A DNA stretch of 64,000 bases from Gracilariopsis chorda (lineage: Eukaryota > Rhodophyta > Florideophyceae > Gracilariales > Gracilariaceae): assembly GCA_003194525.1 (NCBI GenBank), contig NBIV01000018.1, forward strand, positions 62,001-126,000, written 5' to 3'. A program made the translations under genes and the position numbers. The notes beneath the pieces were generated by a model. The model was not told the DNA's origin, ran no database searches, and saw only the letters and a program-made list of their open reading frames with translations. This document shows positions 40,747 to 53,600 of this stretch, in pieces. Positions within the stretch are counted from its first letter, which is position 1, and each line of letters begins with the position of its first letter.

Positions 40747-43485
40747 TTAATCTTGCTCTAGAGATGCAGCATGGGTGTATGGATTGAACTTGACGCCGTC
40801 CCCATGCAACAAGTAGAACTTATTCTGAAACTCCACCCAGTGCAGTCGCAATGCGTGTAGAAAGGCAGAGAGCGACTCCATGAACATGAGAACTCCTATC
40901 GTCGCTGCGATCCACATAAAGAAACCCGCCATCATTGCAATTGGATTTCCCGAAGCAATCGACATGTACAAGAGTTTTTCGAGGAAGACATTGCTTAATT
41001 CGGCGTGAGCCAAACTGAGCGCCCAGAGCCGCAAATAGCTGGCGGTGTTACTTATCGCACCAAGCACAAACTCAATCGTGTGTATCATCTGATGTACAAA
41101 AACTTCACCAAAGTCGAATGCTGGACCTCGAAGATTGTCTTCGATAAATTCATCATCATCGCCAGATCCTACACGGGTATATCCTTTCCTTCTCCGGTGT
41201 TGGGCTCTCAAAATCAGGGGCTTGGGGAAAAGCATCCACGGAACAGCAATGATAGCGGCTGTTGCGAGTACCATTTGCACAGCGTTCTGCCCGGGGAACA
41301 TTGTCATGTTTGCCGGCAGGTTTCCTGGATTCATAAACATCCCAATAAGCACTGACTTCAGGTCTGGAGGTTCACACATTGGATCTGCAGCACAACTAGG
41401 GGCGTTGTAGTCAATCAACCACTTGAGAATGATGATGAACACCAGATATCCAAATATTGCGGTCATGAATATCATTTGTGGTATAAAAACATGTAATACG
41501 TCCAGTTTCTGCTTAAAGAACTTTGCGTTTCTATAAGATAAGCATATACCCAATATCATCTGTGTGACACCGAGTACGATTGACAGCTTCATCTTGTACG
41601 AATTGAAAAACAACAGACCTGTCTTACTCGCTTTCCACACAGGATCAAACCCAAATGGGTATGGATTGATCGGTGGCAGTACACTCGCAGGATCATCACA
41701 GTTGTCTATACCACATGCCATTTGACTTTCTGACGTATACTTCCATCGCGAGCCAAATATATCAATTGGTACCGCAAACATCTCGTTGTATATGAAACCT
41801 GTATAAATCGAAAAGATACCCATCAACAGAATGATGTACCGTCCGTCGAAGGCTGCCCTCATGATCTCTCCCATGCGTTTTCCCATACGTTGCAAGCGTA
41901 CTTCATTTCTTACCATGTATGCTGCGAAAAGTGCCATCAGTATCCCATGGCCAATATCTCCGAACATGACAGCGAACAGAAACGGAAACGTTATTATTGT
42001 ATAAGGAGCTGGATTTATCTCCTGGTATTTCGCTACTCCGTACGACTCGACAATTCCCTGGAACACTTCGGTGAACTTGTTCGTTTTATAATATGTAGGC
42101 GGAACGTCGTCAGAGGCGTGAGGTCTCTCTTCAAGAATAGATGGCACTTGCGCGTTAGAACGTCTTCTCCCGATCTCTAATGCATTCCGAACGTCATCTT
42201 GTGCAGACTCAGGGCACCATACGTCAGCAATAAAAAGCTGCTGACTTGTGTCATAGTTAAGGAGGTTGAGGGTATGAAAAACACCCATATCTCGGCGAAC
42301 TTTTTCACGCCAGGAAAGCACTTGTTGAGCAACGTCTCGCAGAATTTCAGCCTTTTGGCTCGCTGTTGTATCCATAACCTTTACCAGGTCTGAGAGCTTA
42401 GTGTGGCAATGGGATAGAGCCTTCATTTGATTCTCATGATCATCTGGAATGGAATATATGTTCGCTTCGAACGCTGCGCAAATCTTTGACACCTTTGTTC
42501 GAACTGCGCTTCCAGAGAAGAAGACCATGAATACACTCTTATCCATTTTCAGCTTTGTTTGGGGGTCAGCAAGCTTTTCGTGAACATCTGCAAACCTCAC
42601 GATACAGTTTCCGTGCGTAGCTCTGAAAAGCACTCGTTCAAACGATGCTATTTTTTCTCTGTTGATTGTTCCGGTGAAAAAGGACAAAAGGGCAGATTGT
42701 TGCAATCCTTGAGTCTCACTGATAAAGACGGATGGAGACATAACTGACATACTGCCGTCTTCCACAACGATGGAAGGTGTCTCTGACAGCGCAGATAATT
42801 CTCCAAATACCCCTGCAGCCAAGCTGGACCCACCTGCAGAACCAAGCCGACGCGTAGAAGAAGAAGAAATCGATGAACTGGTTTGGATTAGTGGTGCAGC
42901 TCTGAAGAACTCGGCCGCTCGTTCAAGAACGCAGAGCAGTTCCTTGGTTTCATTATACTCGGTGGCTATGTAATCTGCGTTCGCATCCATTTCAAGAAGT
43001 GTCTTTTCGAGGCTGTTGAGATGGGCATCTAGATCGTCGAGCCTGAATGACGGGCCGGTACCCGGTCCACTGAAAGCAGAGGGTGCGATCGAGAGCTGCG
43101 GAACCTCATTAATTTGGTCGACAAGATAGCGGATAACTCGTTGCATCTCGTCACAACGTCTCACGTTGTCGCTAAATGATCGTTGAAATGCAGACTGGTT
43201 CTCATTCAGGTCCTTGAACTGACATAATCCAAGCTCACCCAGCTCGTCAATTGTATCGAACGCAGCAGCCCTATCGAAGTAGAGGCGAACAAGTATCATA
43301 TTCTCTGAGCGAAAAAGGCTGCCTATCCGTGCTGTGCGCTTCCTGTTGAAGGCAGCTCTTCGGGAAGCCTTCTTAGTGTACTTTGGGTCATTATCATTGC
43401 CCGCAAGTGCAGAGAGTCGCAGTCCTGAATTTGTTCTACGGCCAAGAGAAGCTAGTGTTGTGTAAGGATCACGCACGGAAGGCAT
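40747..43485 (-). CDS. V-type proton ATPase subunit a
   Basis: The 912-residue membrane subunit carries protons through the V0 sector of the vacuolar ATPase. The cytosolic N-terminal half starts properly at GSLFRSENM near residue 54, preceded by about 53 extra basic residues. The membrane half has about eight helices, with the essential Arg in ASYLRLWALSLAHAEL near residue 818 and FGDIGHG near 535. The C-terminus (FYLLHGDGVKFNPYTH) is as in the family. Usual length is 820-860; the surplus is the N-terminal extension and a Ser-rich insert near 200-250. The ATG at 43485 is the first in frame. One exon. It diverges from VPS13 by 1.16 kb. Confidence 0.96.
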   Translation of the reverse strand: MPSVRDPYTTLASLGRRTNSGLRLSALAGNDNDPKYTKKASRRAAFNRKRTARIGSLFRSENMILVRLYFDRAAAFDTIDELGELGLCQFKDLNENQSAFQRSFSDNVRRCDEMQRVIRYLVDQINEVPQLSIAPSAFSGPGTGPSFRLDDLDAHLNSLEKTLLEMDANADYIATEYNETKELLCVLERAAEFFRAAPLIQTSSSISSSSTRRLGSAGGSSLAAGVFGELSALSETPSIVVEDGSMSVMSPSVFISETQGLQQSALLSFFTGTINREKIASFERVLFRATHGNCIVRFADVHEKLADPQTKLKMDKSVFMVFFSGSAVRTKVSKICAAFEANIYSIPDDHENQMKALSHCHTKLSDLVKVMDTTASQKAEILRDVAQQVLSWREKVRRDMGVFHTLNLLNYDTSQQLFIADVWCPESAQDDVRNALEIGRRRSNAQVPSILEERPHASDDVPPTYYKTNKFTEVFQGIVESYGVAKYQEINPAPYTIITFPFLFAVMFGDIGHGILMALFAAYMVRNEVRLQRMGKRMGEIMRAAFDGRYIILLMGIFSIYTGFIYNEMFAVPIDIFGSRWKYTSESQMACGIDNCDDPASVLPPINPYPFGFDPVWKASKTGLLFFNSYKMKLSIVLGVTQMILGICLSYRNAKFFKQKLDVLHVFIPQMIFMTAIFGYLVFIIILKWLIDYNAPSCAADPMCEPPDLKSVLIGMFMNPGNLPANMTMFPGQNAVQMVLATAAIIAVPWMLFPKPLILRAQHRRRKGYTRVGSGDDDEFIEDNLRGPAFDFGEVFVHQMIHTIEFVLGAISNTASYLRLWALSLAHAELSNVFLEKLLYMSIASGNPIAMMAGFFMWIAATIGVLMFMESLSAFLHALRLHWVEFQNKFYLLHGDGVKFNPYTHAASLEQD

Positions 43486-44648
43486 GGTGCCGGCGGCGGC
43501 AACCGCCGGGGTGCTGCTCCGACGTCTCGTTGTGAAAAGCGGTCTGGCACGCGGCCAGAGGAAAGGTCAAGGTGTAGGAACTTCGGCTGTAAATTGTTAT
43601 AGGCTGAATGACAATCTTGCTAGTCTTAAGATGGGCTCCGCGGACGATATGATAGCCTCTTAACCTCTCGGTTTGGGATTTGGGACCGTCCAGGTTGAAA
43701 CCACAGTATGGCGCATAGAATGACAGTGCAAGCTATCCTCTTGCAGAATGCTGAAGCAGTTGTCGATACTCCAGAAGATTTAATTCCTGGTGAACTTGTT
43801 TAGGACTTCACAAGTCGGTCGGTAGAAGGATGGGGAAACTATCCAGGTGTGACGGGTTGTGGACTCCCCCTGAATACTACCATCTGATGCTGCCTGAGAG
43901 GATGAGCAAGAGCACCCTTACAGCCAAATTCCGAATTGTCATTCAAGTTTGGTGTCACTGCGGGATGTCAGGCCAAGAACTGCATGACACTTACCAATCC
44001 GTAACCACTCTGAGCCTCTGACCGGGCCTTGAGTGAGAGGGTTGCCCTGCACTTTCCGGAGAAGTTGGGCTGACGAATGTTAGAAAATTTTCTTCTTTTT
44101 AATTTAACGGGCTGGATGGCGTTTTTCCTCCGCTGTTCTGCAACATCGCTGTCTTCAAAATTTTCTCGATTTGCTAAACGAGTCCGACATCGAAGAACGT
44201 GTTCCACAGCCACACCCATCTGGTGTACAGGGGTATCTGAAGGTTAGCCATATTCGTACTTTGTGAGGAGTTAGTACGTGCGGTATCCGTATCTCACTAA
44301 CGGCATAGGGATACCTGGTTATAGTTCATGAGCGACATATACGTCACCTTCCCGCTGCAAGGCTGAGGGCGGCAATCCACGATACGCGATTCTAAAGACA
44401 AAGACAGAGTCTGTCGTATTTTTCCTTCACGTAAATTGTATTCGTCAGTACGAGGGGAGAGCAACAGTCATCGGCGCAGCTATGAACAAGGCTTTCAAAT
44501 CACCGTCGTCGTTTTCTTTTTAACTCTCATAACCGTCAAAAATACGTTCTTTGCTTCTCTGGCTTGACTACTCTTTGGACCATTCACGCTTACTGATCAC
44601 TAGGAATAAGTAATCGATATTCGCCCTCTTCAACAAATTCCTTTAAGA
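43486..44648. other. Divergent region between V-ATPase a and VPS13
   Basis: Contains the LINE relict at 44090-44219. At 44226-44315 a small unit has GGGGTATCTGAAGGTTAG at one end and CTAACGGCATAGGGATACCT at the other, forming imperfect ~18-base inverted ends about 90 bases apart, MITE-like. No gene is seen. Confidence 0.45.
44090..44219 (-). mobile_element. LINE 3'-end relict
   Basis: The minus frame reads GVAVEHVLRCRTRLANRENF, the same EHxxLRC block as the other copies, then degenerates and ends in AAAAAGAAGAAAA near 44092-44105. Only about 130 bases are recognisable. Confidence 0.5.
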
Positions 44649-47600
44649 ATGCTTGAGGGAATTGTCTCAGACGTGCTCGTGCGAGTTCTTGGCAGTTATG
44701 TCGATGGTCTCAACAGAGAAAGCATCAGAATTGGAGTGTGGCGAGGCGATCTTGAACTCCAGAACCTCCGCCTTCGTCCCGATGCTCTAGCTGTGTTATT
44801 TGAAAGTTTGGGACTCGACCTCCCTGTTACTGTCACAGCTGGATATGTCGGTCTGCTTCGCCTCGAAGTTCCATGGAAGAGTCTTCGTTCTGCACCAGTG
44901 CGCATCTTCATGCATGACGTTACAGTTGTTGCCTCTCCGGTATCAGATGGAGATCAGGGCGCTCTTGAGCTGCGAGAGAAGCGCCTCAAAGCAGCCCGAC
45001 TAGCCACAGACGAAGCTATTCGAGACGCCAAGTTCAGTGTTCGTTCTATGAACGATAGCAAAGCGAAGAACCCCACAGCATATCCAAAGGAATCCAATCC
45101 TGACAATACCTCTGCACTCGAAGAAGTTCAGCAACAAGGGGGATATCGAATTGCGAGGTGGGGTTGGCGGTTTACGAGCAAATTCGTTACCAAAATAGTT
45201 GATAACATACAAGTTGATGTTGAAAACGTAATCGTTCAGTACGAAGACGCCAGCAGCGTTCGAGATCGCCCGTACACTGCAACTCTCGCATTCGATTCAT
45301 TACGAGCGTGCTCTACGAATTCGAAATGGCTTCCAGTCTTTATAGAGAGCCCAAGCTCTCCTGTTGTGCACAAAGTTGTACATATGAAAGGATTGGTTTT
45401 GAATTGGGAGCCTGGAAACTCAAATAATGACTTAAGGGAATGGATTCTTAGAGAAGATGTTGAAAGGGAAAGAGGCAAATGGTCAGGTTTTGTTCAAAGC
45501 GCATCTCGACACGCAATACGGCCAATGGATGGCGAACTAAGAATAGCGCTTACCAAAAGTTCTGCGATTGCTTCAGCTCTCGCTGGAACTGATGACAGCT
45601 TATGTGAACTCAGAGACGTGCCAAGGGTTCAAATGGATTTACATTTTCCTGACGTCAAGCTTGTTCTGGACGACTTTCAATATCACACTTTGCTTTCAAC
45701 TATCATGTATCTATCTGATATTGACCGCAAGGTTCGACCGCAGACGGCAAAAGGGCGATGGTTATGGGCTTTGGACAGGTTGCTACCCCGCTTTAAGGAG
45801 AGAAGAGAAGCGGCATTACGATTCAATGCAGAAGGAATGCGGGAGTTTCGAGAATGCAGAGAAAGATATTGCAGAGTGCGAAATGCCGTCGTGCGTGCCA
45901 GAAGGAGTGGAGCTCCAGAACCAGGCGAAGAAGCAGCGGATCTTCTCGAGCTGGAGAAGCGACTTTCCTACGACGACGTTGTTATGTTCCGTGATATCGC
46001 CGACAGGGAACTGTATGAGTCTTTAGACGCTTTGGTTCCGAATACGACAACAACGTCAAGGATTTGGTCATTCTTTTCCCGTGGTAGCAAAACACCTGCT
46101 TCGGCTGTTGACACTGGTGGCGAAGATGCTTCATCGGAAAGCATCTCTGGAAACGCCACAGCAAGAGCGTCGATGAGTTTTGATCATCCGAAAGTGGAAG
46201 CCGAGGAAAGCAATAGAATTTCACGTTCCAGACCGCCCTGTACTTCAACGAATGATGATAATCCAAATGGAGCTGAAGGGCATGGAACTGAACCTAAGCA
46301 CGTGCTTCATCCCACCGAAAATACATCAAGCAGCACCCTCGAGCAGCAATATACTTCACAGGAGGCTGTTGTCCCAAACTTCCGCATGGGCTTTCTGTTG
46401 GGACGAGGATCCATCGAACTCAAAGAAGGTGGATATCCAACTGCCCCGTCCCCAGTATCTAATTTGGAATTCAGGGAGCTAAGACTAGGGATTGAAATGA
46501 GGCCCGGATCAGGTTTACTGTTAGAGGCGCTTTTAGGTACATTTGAAGTCATTGACCTTCGTAAGAATCTCAGAATCATGTATCAAAGAGTTCCATGGGC
46601 TGGAGATTTCACAGCGTTAGCAAGCAAAGGCCACACAAGCACAGTTCTATCTGAAACCTCCATCCCGCAGTTGAACGCTCTTCCTGAGGATCACAGCGCA
46701 GTACAAACTGAACTCTTGAATGCAGAAACCCCAAATTCAACAACTTCTGTATCATCCGATGACAGTGGTCCCTTGTGTGCCATACTGGAATCTTACCCAC
46801 ACGACATAACTGATGCGATATATGCGATACGGGGTGAGTATGGTCTTGGGCTTCCTGTGAGCGATCAACATGAGTACGCTTACACTATGGGGTACAGCCC
46901 AAGGTTTCAAGACCATATGTACCCTGACTCCAGTCCCAGTTCGGAAAGTTTCGATCCGCAACACTTGAAAATGAAAGTGGGGGACGATTTCCGGTCTTGT
47001 CAAACCCCACTAAAGTACATCGCTGCATTGAGATTGAATCAAGAAGAAGTTCTGGATGGAGATTGGGCACAAGGTGCAACTCGTATGGCTATGGATCTTG
47101 CCATTGGGGGCATGGAGGTTCTGCTTGACGGACCAGAAGGGGCGTTCATATCGTCTGTACGATTCTGGCACCCGAGAGAAAAGATGCCGTCAATAATGCA
47201 GTTTCTTGCAAAGTCAGCTGCGCCGCGTCTTGCAACCTTGAGAATGGATATCCAAAAGGCAATATTAGAAAGATCTGTACCCATGAGAATGGACATTCTA
47301 ATCCGTGGTCCTCGGTTCGTGATGCCGGCCCGAAGTCATGAGAATGTATCTGTAGTACTCGACCTTGGTACTTTTGCGATGGAAACTGCAACTGGACCTT
47401 CGGAGACGGTTCGCACTGAAGAAGCAACCACACTCAATATTGCCAAAGAAGATGTCCAAACTTCACAAACTTTGTCTATCCGGTATACCGACTACAAGAT
47501 GGCCTGTACGGATCTTGGTTTGTACCTTCTTTCTGACACACGCGAGCGAGCTGCCGAACGAATAATCAGACCGTTTTCAGTTCATCTGCTGTTACAAGTA

Positions 47601-50600
47601 ATGCACAATTCGTCATTCATCGAAGCTGTAACGATGTCGCACCAAAAATTGGACGTGGCGAAAGTAAAGCTGCAAGGCGAGCTGCCATCTCTGCAGATAT
47701 CTGTTTCCCATGATGGCTTTCGCAATATCCTGAAGGTTGCCAAGGGGTGGGGGACAGAGACAAAGAGTACGCTCCCTGCAAGCGGAATTGAGCCAAATCG
47801 TGCTATACATTCTCTTTCCATCCCTGCAGAGCTTGAGGAAATTAGGAACTCACATCAGAACTGTGAGAATCATGTTCCAGAACTGAAAGGGTACGGGATT
47901 CGCTCGCGCTTCATATCCTTCTCAATGAATCTTGACTTTGAAGACTTACAACTCGAGCTACGCGACTCTATGGCGAGGAGAATTGTAACAATTCCTTCAT
48001 CTGGGACTCAGGTTAAGATGACGAAACGACCTGACAGCGTTGACTTTGATTTTCGAGTACGCACGTTTACGGTAATTGATGGTAGCAGAGGCGCTACTGC
48101 GCCTTTCCGCCAAATTGCATATGCGGGAATGGAGATGAATGATATGCCACCAACGGCTATGAACTCTTCTGCAGATTCTTTTGGCGCGAGGGATTGTCGA
48201 TCCTTTATATCGCTGTCTTATCACGGTGACTTAGTGCGTCAAGAGCAGTCTCTAGCGGTTAGAATTCTATCCCTTCATTTGGTCTGCGTAAGAGAAACTT
48301 ATTTCGCACTGGCAGACTTTTTCTACCTCAACGAGTCACACTCCACAGCTTTCAAGCCAGAGGAGAAGTCAAATGCGCCCGTGCCCATACCACATGAATC
48401 TCGCTCAGCTATTGAGTATGTAGAGGAGGCTAATGAAAATGAGCCAGAAGATTCTCAGAAAGAACAACGAGAGAGTGAATACTCTGATCCATTTGCCGCA
48501 TTAGGTATGACAACATCAGATGCCGCAAGAGTACTTCGAGACCAAGCTGGAAGGGGAATGGAAATATCGAAACAAGCGTTTGCGGATCTTGGGAAACTGA
48601 GTGTGAATGCTGAACTCGATGGCCTTGTGGTCACGTTAGTTACTGCCGAAGGCGCTATCGCATGCTTTGACGTATCTGACTGCCGAACGGATCTTGTACA
48701 ATACGCAAATGGAGCAGTTGAAGCCTCTGGAGAGGTCGGTGGATTTGGTATTCGTGACCTTACCTCAGCTTTCGACGTCTATTCTGAGACTATTCGATAT
48801 AGCCGAAGAAATACCTTATCTCCCCAGCGAAATGCGCAAACCCCAGACGGATGGTCTTTGAAAGTTCCAAACTCGAACAACTATGATATATGGCTCGAAG
48901 CACGTCTGCGAAACATTCGAATTGTGTACTTGCACAGGTTTGTAGTAATTCTCAAGAAGTACTTTGATGTACTCAGAGAAAGCCTAAGGCCTGTTCTGGA
49001 AATGAAAGGTGGCATTGCAGAAGTATTTGACTCAGAAGTTGGAGAAGATTTTCCGATTGCTCCAAGTTCTGATGGTCGTGTTCGAGTACGCATTATCACC
49101 GAGGACGTGGACATAGTAATGCCTAGGCACTCACAGAGTCCATATGAGGCCCTCCGTTTTGTTGTCTCTAAATCATCTATCACCAATGATGATTTGCCTA
49201 CACCAGGTTATCGAGTTGGCTTTGAAGTCAAAGCCGAAGGCGTTGATGCACACGTTCTTTACCAACCCCCGGCTGAAGGTGAAGGAAGAGCTCTGACTAA
49301 AGGTGGAACTGAGCCCACCTTGAAGCAGATTACGCCCGATTGTCCAATAACGGATATACTTCCGTTTTCGAGAGGTATAACGATCGTGGCCAAGCTGGAT
49401 ACCTGGAGGCGGAGGAGAGTCCCTGAAGTAATACTGAATGCGGAGGGTATTCCAGTTCTCAAAGATGGTCAGGAAGAAAGAGAATATGATCCAGGTAAAT
49501 GGCTACCAACCATAAGAGTACGCGTAAGCGCTCCAAATGGAATTTCTGCAAGACTTTGTGAAGCGGAGTATAGCATTCTTTACTTCACCTTTACGGAGAA
49601 CATCATTGAACGACCGGATATAGAGTTTACTGATATTGTCCGTGGTCTGAAGACACCTATACTACCAACAAGAAAGCCAGTGCAACCAATTATGTTCTCC
49701 TCGAACAGAATGCCTCCAAACTACAAAATCCTCTTTGAAGTGCCTCTAGTCGAGAGTGTCATAATGTCTGGAGCAGACGGTCGAGACGAATTATCGAAAC
49801 TGATTCGCTCTGAGCTTCGCGATCTTGTTGGTTCCTTTGAGTACGGCGTTGACTACAGAATGACTATAGATGTCAGTGCTAACATGCATTCCCTTCAAGA
49901 TGCTCGTCCATTTTCTAAGACTCATGGAATGACGTTAATAATACCTACGAAAGAACCAACTGGAATGGTTTCTCCTCATGGCGAGAACTCCCTTGGAAGT
50001 GATTCCACGTCAGACATGGCACGGTCAGTTACCTTAACATGGGATCGTCCCTTTGGCTTCCGAGCTAATGTTATGGTTGTCGCTTCTGATCTGAGAATAA
50101 TTGTTGAGCCAGAACTTTTTCGAGATCTCGGTTCCCTTACTCCACCGGGATTCCCATTTCTGAAATCATCTGCTCCACCTCCTCTCTTGAGATTTAATGG
50201 GAGGCTTCTTATCGTGACCATATCCAGACCTGAGATATGGCTCATGGCAAATCAGTACCCAGGGGATGGACGCGCCCTAGTCATTAGAGGTGATGTTATT
50301 GCGAAAGTAATGTGGGCTGCAGTCACCGGCCGAAACACGGTAGAGGTCGCAGCCCATGGGGTGCAGATTAATCTGTCTAGTCATGGTCCGTCTGCGAAGA
50401 AGTCGCTGAACAGTTCCACAAGTACCCAGCCTTCAACTCCTTCAGCATCTACTTCGATCGATCGAAGGGAGTCTGAAACTCCTATGCTATATTCTTGTGA
50501 TGTATCAGTGAAGTTCGAAGGAAGAGGATATGACCCTCCCAAGAACCCTGGTGATAACCCTCGAAAAGCCCCGGGTTCAACGCTATCAGTGAACGCAGAA

Positions 50601-53600
50601 TCGTTCCTTGTGCGCATTGACGTGAACGATGCTTCCTTGATATTGGCTGTGGGTTCGCGCCTTGTCCGATTGAAACCAAGCAAGCTTTCGCAACGACCGG
50701 AGCAACCAGGTCGTTTTGACCAATGGATTGACAAAGGGGAGGAAGGAGATTCAAAGCTTTCCGTCAATTTCATGCTCCCACATTGTCGTCTGATGTTTAC
50801 GGACGAGACACTTGGGAGGTATGTCCCTATCATGGAGGCCAGATTAAGGAATGGAGTCTTGCGATCAAACGTTCCCTGGTTGACGAACGCCGCCTTTGAA
50901 TTTGCACTTGATCTGTTTAATGAAGACAAAGGTTGGTGGGAACCCGGTATTGAGCCCTTTCCTTTCGAATTTGCATCATCAAAAGGACGGTCTGGATCAC
51001 TTGCCATACACGTGAGAGCTGAACGGAACATTGATGTCAATGTAACTCCGAATACCGTGTCCGGAGCAGCAAGAGTGTCTAAAGCATTAAAGTACGCTGT
51101 TGAGGACTTGAGAGCACGACTGAAACGGGAAGATGAAGATGCTCTTGACAGCTTTGGACTGCCGCTGCAAGGTCCACCGATGGGCCCTGGTCATTCCACT
51201 ACCTCTGCGGCGAGAAGACCAAGCGTAGCAGCGTTCTGTGTTCGTAACGAGACAGGGCGCACGATGCAAATGTGGCTGCCGTATGATTCAAAAAGACGTT
51301 CTTTGCGAGGTAACGGAGGAGAAATCGAAGTAGATACTCCATCAGAAGAAGTGCTTTGGACCGCACTGGGAGCAACAGGTACTTTATCAACTGATCCTGC
51401 GATGAACCGCCAACTCTCAATGTCCTGCATCCTCGCTCTAAGTGGCTACGAGGCTCTAACTTTGTCAGCCGAACAGACTGGAAGTCGATTGGTGAGGCTT
51501 ATCCCTGACACAACTGACAACTCGAACAGTGGTCCTGGGTCGCTTCCAGCTATGATGACCTTGGTATGGGCAGTTACAATGAGAGACGGAGTTCCTTGCG
51601 GGTGTATTCGCTCAGCTTTACGACTTGTGAACAGAACACGGCGCTTGCTAGAAGTGAACGTTGGAGGTATAAGGAAATCAATGAGTGTTGGGAACGACAT
51701 GAAAGTTACTCCTATCCAAAACTTTGACTCAACTATCGACTGTCATGGGCGGATAAAACCTGGAGAGGCGTGGGCAGTGCCAATTCATTCCATATTCAAG
51801 GTTATACGAATACGTCCGCACCTCCTACATGCTTCTGAAATGGACAAAGGTAACGCCACTGGGAGGCTAGACGATCACTTACTGACAAACAGTGCTCTTC
51901 GCTATGAATTTCTTTGGAGTGACCCTATAAGTAATCTCTCCTCATTATATGAAACGGCTGATGATCTCCGATGCAATGATAAAAGGAACGAAATGTCAGG
52001 AGATGGATCGACAACAACAGCTTTGCGTGCCCCATTGCTGACTTGCCGAGGTGCAGATTCACGCAAAGTTTTTTGCTTGTCAGTTCTCCCTATCGTGGAT
52101 CTTGCAACTATCACGAGAAGCCAGATGAAAGATTGGATTTCTGGGTCCATTGACGTTCAACTATGTACACCACTGGTTATCGAAAATCTTCTGCCGAGGG
52201 TTGTCTTCGTTAAGCTAGCAACGCCAGGCAATTCGCAACGAAGCAGTACAAGTAAGATGATCGCTAGTAAGCATATGGATCCCCTCTCAGAAGCACATAT
52301 ATATGGTGTTGGGTCAGATCACTCTTCTCTCGCCATTGCTCTGGGAATGGACAACAGTCTGGACAAGAAGTCCCGATCTTTAGCCAAGAGTAATCCTGCT
52401 CTACCTTCTCGCCAGACAGGCAGCTTCCATCCAAACTTTTTGACTCTCAAGTCACTATCAACCGGGTCGGGCAGGTATACACCTTTCAAGGTGATGGTGG
52501 AGTATGACCGAACCGTGGAGTCAAGGCGAGTAAGACTCTACTGTCGGTACTGGATACGAAATAGATCAGACACTGACATATTCTTCAAGGATCGCGAACA
52601 TGGACGAGGTAGTTCGGTGTCGAACCCGAAAGTTTTCCTGCGAGGATGTCCGCCTGGAGTTCAAGCTGACAGATACGTTTGTTTTTCAGGTGGATGGATT
52701 TATTTTCAGCGACGGGATGCCACCGAAGATATCTGGGTGCCTTTAGGAACTGAAATATCTGAAGTTGACAAGCCAGTATCTCTGAATTTGGAAGGCTTGT
52801 CCTTGCTTGTTGATGTTCGTCCTGCTAAAGGAAAGTTTCACCGGAGTTTGGTTTTGACTATCAGGAATTCCGTATGGTTACAGAATCGAACTGGTAGCAT
52901 GCTCCAATGGTGCCAGCCTGCTGCATTGATTCCACATGGAATCGCCCTGGCATCCAAGGTACATTCCGTAGGACCTGCGATGCATACAGCAGTACATTGG
53001 GATTTTCGGACCCGTAATAAGTCGATATGTTTCAGAAGAGCAACCGAGGAAAACTCTAGCGATTGGATGTGGTCACGCCCTGTAATCGTTGAGGGTGTGC
53101 AAGGAGAATTTGCCGCAAAGATGTACCGCCCGAAAAGACACGAACAATATATTGCAAGAGTGGTCATTTCAAAGCTCGGTAATGGTGTGTCGGCCATCAT
53201 TGTCAACAAAGAGGATCGAAATACACCTCCTTATCGAATCGTCAACAACTGTCATCATAGGTCCATTGCTTTTCGTCAGTCTGGAGTGAATGAAACGCTT
53301 CCTTGGCTTGTTCGACCTGGTCGCTCGACACGCTACGCATGGGATGATCCTCAAGCTCCTGTGAAACGGAGATCTTTGGTCGTAGAAGTTATTGAGTCTG
53401 CAAAGGAGACCGTGAACCGACCGCCAAGCAAGTCTGTATCACAACAATCGCTACGACTCCAAGAATCATTTGCAGAGGACCATGGGTCCGTTCAACAGCA
53501 TGCACGGAAGAAATCTCGGGAGACACGTTACCCAAAGTTCGAACTTAACATTGATATGATTGCTGCAGATATTCCTTTCACGAAAGGGAAGAAGTTTGTC

